Shown: piece after piece, positions 59,417 to 64,000 of the stretch
Layout of the letters: every line of letters begins with the position of its first letter
Numbering within the stretch: the stretch's first letter is position 1
Source: Acidimicrobiales bacterium
GTDB lineage: Bacteria; Actinomycetota; Acidimicrobiia; Acidimicrobiales; Poriferisodalaceae
Length of the DNA: 64,000 nucleotides
Direction of reading: 5' to 3'
NCBI GenBank assembly: GCA_030743005.1
Contig: JASLTG010000016.1
Coordinates: 1-64,000, forward strand
Made by a program: the position numbers and the translations under genes
The notes under the pieces: model-generated
The model's database searches: none
What the model was told of the DNA's origin: nothing
The model's input: the letters and a program-made list of their open reading frames with translations, nothing else

Positions 59417-60376
59417 TTAGACGTAGGGCCAGCGACGTTCACCGTCGCTGCGCTTATCATCTTTGTCGCTTAATGCCCACCGGCGGCGCCATGGAGCACC
59501 GTCGGGCCCTTGGATTCCAGGGCTCTCTTCTGAGTGTGATCGTTGCCGCGCTGCGAACCAGTTACCCGTCGCAGTTTCGTCAGCGAGGGACTCAACTGCC
59601 GCTTGAAGTTTTCTGGTGAATCGCCTGTTGTTGTCTTCCTCGGCGAATTCCAGTGGTCGCCCGAAGTTCACCGTGGCGTTAGACCTCTTAGGCCAGTTGC
59701 GTCCTTTTCGTAAAATGTCGAACGTTCCTCGGATATGGACAGGTACGACAGGAACTCCCGCTTGTTTCGCAAGGAAAGCAGCTCCAGGGCGGAACTCTTG
59801 CCCCCACCCATCAGGTGACCTTCCGCCTTCGGGATAGATCACCATGCTCCAACCACCTCGCAGTAGGTCAACTGCTTTTTCAATCGTATTTCGATTAATG
59901 GAAGTGCGCTCTATAGGTATCGCACCTATAAACAGTGCAGAGATCGCTGCCGTAGTTCTGTTGCCGAAGAAATAATCAGCTGCAGCACCGACGAAGGCCT
60001 TATGTTTCCAAGGAGGAGGCATAGAGGTCAACATCAGCAATGTGTCGGCGTGGCTTTGGTGGTTCGCAGCAAAGATGGCAGGGCCATCAAGGTCATGGAG
60101 GCGGTCGAGTCCTCTAATCGTGGGATTTGCGTAATAACTAATGACTCCCTTGCCGATGGTAGAGAGAGCTATGCGCCTGGTCAGCCTCGACGCGTACCTG
60201 CGAGCCCAGTCGGTCTCGTAGTTGCCACCAGTGTTAGACGGCAGAGGAGTTTCACCTTCTGGTGTTTCTGCTGCCTTGAGTGGAAACTCAACCTTTCTGA
60301 CCACACGAGAAATAGAAGCTTTGGATCTTCGATCAGTCAGATGACTGATTGGGTTTCTGCGATTCAGATCCGCCAT
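59417..60376 (-). CDS. 1-acylglycerol-3-phosphate acyltransferase-like (PlsC)
   Basis: This 319-residue protein is a PlsC-type LPLAT acyltransferase. The catalytic HxxxxD is in ANHQSHADTLL and the second block in VIYPEGGRSPDGWG, where the EGG variant of EGT is used. It moves an acyl group to a lysophospholipid or related acceptor at the membrane. It has extra basic N-terminal residues. It is the last gene of the three-gene run with the LarA-like and reductase/HAD genes, 14 bp after the LarA-like gene. GAGGA precedes the ATG. Confidence 0.88.
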   Translation of the reverse strand: MADLNRRNPISHLTDRRSKASISRVVRKVEFPLKAAETPEGETPLPSNTGGNYETDWARRYASRLTRRIALSTIGKGVISYYANPTIRGLDRLHDLDGPAIFAANHQSHADTLLMLTSMPPPWKHKAFVGAAADYFFGNRTTAAISALFIGAIPIERTSINRNTIEKAVDLLRGGWSMVIYPEGGRSPDGWGQEFRPGAAFLAKQAGVPVVPVHIRGTFDILRKGRNWPKRSNATVNFGRPLEFAEEDNNRRFTRKLQAAVESLADETATGNWFAARQRSHSEESPGIQGPDGAPWRRRWALSDKDDKRSDGERRWPYV

Positions 60377-60390
60377 TTTCGTTCCTCGAA

Positions 60391-61983
60391 CTAGACGACG
60401 TCGGCCATAAGGACCGGTGGATTGTGTAGATGAGTCAGAGTCGGGTCACGACCAACAACATCAGTTGCCATCTCAAGAGCGTCGCGCATAGTAGTAGCCG
60501 AGCGAAAGCCCATTCTCTTCGTCGCACGTTGGTCACCGCCCACGATTATGACCTGACCAACATGTTGAAGCGCATGTGAGCACCAATACCACATATAAAA
60601 AGGATGCACTCCGTGGTAAGCGTAGGAGGTCCGGTAGAGGTGTCGGTACCACTCATCTTCTGCGTACCGCTTTTCATACTTGTGTTCGATCTTCTCTGGG
60701 TCAGTGGTGTCTGCCAGAACTTCTTCAAAGAAGTCTATGTAGCTCGGGTGGTGAACAGGATGGAATTCCCAAGGTGTGGGGTGACTCATTATTACGACGC
60801 CACCTTCACGTACTAGAGGTTTGCCTTTGTACAAATTAAAGAAGTAACCCAAGCCGAGGCAGGCGACGAGAATTGGGTTCATTATCGAGTTGACGTTGTA
60901 CGGCCCGAGGTAGGGGAGCCCCATAGAGAGAATGTCAGTTTGTCCTTCGACTCTGACCAGATGTTGCCTGTAGACGTTGGCTGTCGTCACTTTATGGACT
61001 TCTTCGACTTCGCCAGCTTGGATCGAAGTCAACCCAAATGGGGCACGTATCCCTTGAAAGATGGAACGCGCTGACTTTCGAGGGACCTTGTCTAGAAATT
61101 TTTTCGTGCCCAATAAAAGCATGCGTTCTTTGGCGCTCATCTCCCATTCGCGTTTTTGTAAGAAATCCCACGGAGCCGGAAATGTGTTGTTGTTCAGTGT
61201 GGTTTCAATTTGGAAGATCTTGACGCCGGCGTTTCGGATCAGTCGACCTTGACGCCAGTTCTTTGTGTGTAGTTCGCTTTTCTCTTGATCCATGAAGGAC
61301 TTAGATCGCCGCATCGTTTCAACGTTGTGGTGGTGACGTATCGCCGAATAGCCCGATAGGCCAGTAGCGACGCTCTTATGTCCTCCATCCATCGAAACTA
61401 AATTGATGTTGACGTAAATGATGAGATCGGACTCTGCAGCTCGCTTAGAAATAACCACCTCTTCTCCGTGGTCTGTTTCACCCAAGTGAGTTAAAGCGTC
61501 AGGGTCCTCGGCATCGAAGTTGTAGAGCTGACCGGTAGGAGCGAAAGCGTCATAGACCCGGTCGCCTAATGCGTGACGCAATTCCCCTTCGGTCATCCTT
61601 CTGTGAAGGGCCAGAGCGGCTATGAGGTGGACATCATCTACGCCGGCGCTTGCGGCGGTATCGAGGACCTGTTCGATGATTCGACCCCTGATGTCAGGTG
61701 CTTGCATTTGCGGCAGGGGAAGTGAAATGTCATCGAAAGCGATAGTGAGTTTCATTCCTGCCGTAAGTAATGCGGCCAGGGGAGGAGAATCACCCAGGGG
61801 GTTATCTAAGGCATGACGTATTGCGCCGTCCACGTCTTCGATTGGTTCGATTGGCTCGTTGGGGTAAACAACGCGACTTCCAGAAGGCAACTTTTCGAAT
61901 CGAAAACCTTCGCCGTGATGAAAAACTATCGGCGGAGTGGTCCGGTCAACTTCAAGCACAAGGCCTTGTCGAGCAGACATCAA
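60391..61983 (-). CDS. LarA-like (DUF2088) protein
   Basis: This 530-residue protein has the lactate-racemase N-terminal fold (DUF2088) in its first half: TIAFDDISLPLP, DDVHLIAALALHRRMTEGEL and a GGHKSVATGLSG segment. LarA uses a nickel-pincer cofactor; the first two His blocks are visible, but nickel use cannot be shown. The second half (about residues 270-530) is larger than in LarA and is aromatic-rich. Its start overlaps the stop of the upstream reductase/HAD gene by four bases. AAGGAG precedes the ATG. Confidence 0.8.
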   Translation of the reverse strand: MMSARQGLVLEVDRTTPPIVFHHGEGFRFEKLPSGSRVVYPNEPIEPIEDVDGAIRHALDNPLGDSPPLAALLTAGMKLTIAFDDISLPLPQMQAPDIRGRIIEQVLDTAASAGVDDVHLIAALALHRRMTEGELRHALGDRVYDAFAPTGQLYNFDAEDPDALTHLGETDHGEEVVISKRAAESDLIIYVNINLVSMDGGHKSVATGLSGYSAIRHHHNVETMRRSKSFMDQEKSELHTKNWRQGRLIRNAGVKIFQIETTLNNNTFPAPWDFLQKREWEMSAKERMLLLGTKKFLDKVPRKSARSIFQGIRAPFGLTSIQAGEVEEVHKVTTANVYRQHLVRVEGQTDILSMGLPYLGPYNVNSIMNPILVACLGLGYFFNLYKGKPLVREGGVVIMSHPTPWEFHPVHHPSYIDFFEEVLADTTDPEKIEHKYEKRYAEDEWYRHLYRTSYAYHGVHPFYMWYWCSHALQHVGQVIIVGGDQRATKRMGFRSATTMRDALEMATDVVGRDPTLTHLHNPPVLMADVV

Positions 61984-64000
61984 CGAGCTCCTTCATTGGC
62001 GGTTAGTAGCTTCGGACGCTGCCCCATTGGAAGTAACGGTTTAGGAGCTCCAGGCGTCTTTGGCCAATTTTCTGTCAACCACCCTCGTTTCTCGGCGATG
62101 GTCACCAAGCGGGTTTCAGGATTTACCGCAACTGGGTAACCAACAGCTTCGAGCATTGGAAGGTCAGATGCAGAGTCTGCGTACGCCACACCCTGTGATG
62201 GTTCCAACCCGTTTTGTTCAGCCCAATCCACCATTAGTTGCGCACGAACTTCACCGGTGGGGGGTACGTCCAGCATCTCTCCAGTGAGTTTGCCGTCCTT
62301 GCGGTCAATTCTCGCCGCGATTATGTGATCGAAAAGAGGGCGGAGCGGTTCAACGGCGATATCTAATGCTCCGGTGATCAGAACCGTCCGGTGTCCTGCC
62401 GCCCTATGTGCTCGCACTCTGCGGAGGCCAGCGGGGAACGACTTGATCAGAATCAGGTCACTTAACATTTCTGCTGCGTCCGCCTCAAGCTGTCCAAGCG
62501 GTGCGCCTTTGTAGCGCTGGTAAAAGTAGCGAAGGAAATCAGTTCGATCTCGTTTGTCGCGTCTCCAAAGTCCAGGTGTTTCACTCAGTGTTCGAAGAGT
62601 GAATTCAAATCGCTGTTTTGGGTTCAAGCGACGGGTTGCCAGCCATGCGTAGCTTTCAACCACGTTGCTAGCAATCAGTGTGTTTTCTAGATCGAAAGCA
62701 GCGAAATGTCGGTCTTCATCCAATACTGCTGAGCGAAGTCGTTCAGATCGGCTCGGCCCAGTGCGTTTCTCTGGGGTTGTCTTTACTCGAGCCTGTACCA
62801 CCACCGTGGGTAAATGGACCTCGGTGATGTAGTGATGCCAATCGATGATGCTCGGGTCAAACCCGAACTGAGCCTGGTCTTCGGGTGGCAGCGACTCCCA
62901 TAATGAAAGCGTGCGTTGTATTCCATACAGCGCTTCACACTTTCCGTAAGCTCCGTAGATATCGACGTATCCCTTGATTTGGTCAAGGTTCTGGCGACGT
63001 TCCGCGAACTTGCTTGTGAAGCTGTTCTCGCCGCGAATCGGTAGCCGATTAATGACTTTGGCAGCCATGTCAAAGGCCTTGACTACACGATGAAGTTGTT
63101 CCTCTAGGCCACTAGACCCGGCATATTTCCATTCAGTACTTGCCGTCGGGTGTCCCTTAGCGTCGTACACGGGATGCTCACGAAACCACTCCATAACAGT
63201 GTTGAGCAGTTTCTTGAATTGGAGTGGATTCGTTGATCCGGAAGCTATTTGGAAGACTTCTGGATCTGGTTCTGGGCCCTTTGCAGCAACGGCGATGATG
63301 GCTGAAGCGACCATGTCAACAGGGATGACGTCAATAATTCCCTCCGGATAGCCCGGGAAAGTATTGAGTTCACCTTTGGCGAAAGAGACGATGAGTGGTT
63401 CAGCCATCCGAAAACCGCGAATCCAGCCCGGTGCCGGTTCTGACCATGCTGATTCGATTATTGAAGGACGGACGATGCTTATAGGCACGTCCCCGTGGAG
63501 TTCGACAAGCGCGGTTTCACCTAACGCTTTTGAATAGGTGTAGACGTCGGGCCAACCGAGTGATGTTGCCCGGCTTCGTCCAGCCTCCACCATTTGATCG
63601 TTCACCCAAGCTTCTCGAAGCTGTTCTGTCTTTGCAGCAAGCATGGGTAAGCCGGCGGCACCGAGTTCCTCTCTAGCACCTTTGCGGAAGCTCTCAAGTT
63701 GTTCAGGTATCCGGCTTCGAGCATCTAGATCTGCTCGAGTTCGGCGGGCGGCTTCAACTTCTGCTCTCCAGTCGACGTTTACCTGGAAAGGAGTGCCCGC
63801 GAGTAGTTCCTCGTTTGCTGCGCCGCGTCGGTTTCCAGCTACGTAGCAGGTTGAAACCGCTACAAGATGGGGAGTTACCTTCGCATCATTCAGCAATTGG
63901 ATGATCCTGTTAGGTCCAAGCAAATTGATTTCTATTGAACTGTCGAGTGGGCTATCAAAGCTGACCGTTGCAGCAGAATGGATAACAACGTCACATGATG
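61980..64000 (-). CDS. Fatty acyl-CoA reductase-like/HAD fusion, 5' end cut by window
   Basis: The frame is open to the last base, and residues upstream of the TTG at 63923 (DVVIHSAATVSFDSPLDSS) continue an NAD-binding fold, so the start lies beyond the window. The first 400 residues are a male-sterility/FAR-type extended SDR domain (YxxxK in YTYSKALGE). The last 220 residues are a HAD-IB phosphatase (AAFDLENTLIASN, VLITGALDIAVEPL, YADSASDLPML). The usual DxD of motif I reads DxE here. It leads the operon with the LarA-like and PlsC genes, suggesting lipid or wax-like chemistry (inference). Confidence 0.85.
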   Translation of the reverse strand, partial: SCDVVIHSAATVSFDSPLDSSIEINLLGPNRIIQLLNDAKVTPHLVAVSTCYVAGNRRGAANEELLAGTPFQVNVDWRAEVEAARRTRADLDARSRIPEQLESFRKGAREELGAAGLPMLAAKTEQLREAWVNDQMVEAGRSRATSLGWPDVYTYSKALGETALVELHGDVPISIVRPSIIESAWSEPAPGWIRGFRMAEPLIVSFAKGELNTFPGYPEGIIDVIPVDMVASAIIAVAAKGPEPDPEVFQIASGSTNPLQFKKLLNTVMEWFREHPVYDAKGHPTASTEWKYAGSSGLEEQLHRVVKAFDMAAKVINRLPIRGENSFTSKFAERRQNLDQIKGYVDIYGAYGKCEALYGIQRTLSLWESLPPEDQAQFGFDPSIIDWHHYITEVHLPTVVVQARVKTTPEKRTGPSRSERLRSAVLDEDRHFAAFDLENTLIASNVVESYAWLATRRLNPKQRFEFTLRTLSETPGLWRRDKRDRTDFLRYFYQRYKGAPLGQLEADAAEMLSDLILIKSFPAGLRRVRAHRAAGHRTVLITGALDIAVEPLRPLFDHIIAARIDRKDGKLTGEMLDVPPTGEVRAQLMVDWAEQNGLEPSQGVAYADSASDLPMLEAVGYPVAVNPETRLVTIAEKRGWLTENWPKTPGAPKPLLPMGQRPKLLTANEGAR

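Noticed and set aside
1..64000. CRISPR arrays, IS elements, attachment sites, integrases or phage genes.
   Set aside because: No regularly spaced repeats, transposase motifs or integrase motifs were seen on reading both strands.
1..64000. selA, selB, selD or tRNA-Sec in the window.
   Set aside because: None of the three tRNAs has a TCA anticodon and no gene has these motifs; they must be sought elsewhere in the genome.

Overview
The window is a stretch of bacterial chromosome with moderate GC and dense, ordinary gene packing. Several features point to a free-living actinobacterium, most likely an uncultivated, probably marine, Acidimicrobiia-type lineage. These are a 6C small RNA, many luciferase-like (LLM/F420-type) oxidoreductases, a TIGR03086-type protein, and at least sixteen start codons that sit 6-7 nt behind a TANNNT -10 box (leaderless transcription). 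The lineage is an inference from gene content only. I see no insertion sequences, phage genes, CRISPR arrays or rRNA.

Layout. Positions 1-13 kb hold a window-truncated SDR, an APH-type kinase and hydrolase pair, tRNA-Cys and tRNA-Val, three class III CoA-transferases, a TauD-type dioxygenase, a polysaccharide deacetylase, a glutamine amidotransferase, an SsuD-like monooxygenase, and a MaoC/CaiB pair resembling the mesaconyl-CoA enzymes of the 3-hydroxypropionate bicycle. Positions 13-30 kb hold small or hypothetical proteins, an amidase with a small GatC/AtzG-like partner, an HD-domain oxygenase-like protein, a seven-motif FG-GAP lipoprotein, a double CoA-transferase fusion, tRNA-Leu, and a cupin/EthD/nitroreductase-SRPBCC group. 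Positions 30-46 kb hold a Baeyer-Villiger monooxygenase facing an MFS exporter across a perfect palindrome, a selenocysteine-type redoxin, a Rieske oxygenase operon, more LLM enzymes, PhyH dioxygenases, an esterase, a thioesterase and an enoyl-CoA hydratase. Positions 46-60 kb are closer to core metabolism: fumarase, acyl-CoA dehydrogenase, citrate synthase, a biotin-dependent carboxyltransferase, LysR, 6C RNA and aconitase. The last 5 kb is a lipid-like operon (reductase/HAD fusion, LarA-like protein, PlsC acyltransferase).

The genes together suggest an oxidative heterotroph that activates diverse organic acids as CoA thioesters (CoA-transferases), oxidises them with 2-oxoglutarate/Fe(II), flavin and Rieske oxygenases, and feeds beta-oxidation and the TCA cycle. 

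The most notable item is the gene at 33877-35037. It reads as one frame interrupted by a single in-frame TGA exactly where a redoxin's catalytic Cys should be (Trp-TGA-Pro-Pro-Cys). It is followed 14 nt later by a perfect 6-bp hairpin with a GGTCG loop, as expected for a bacterial SECIS, and its C-terminus looks like a DsbD-alpha domain. It is best read as a selenoprotein, not as two ORFs.
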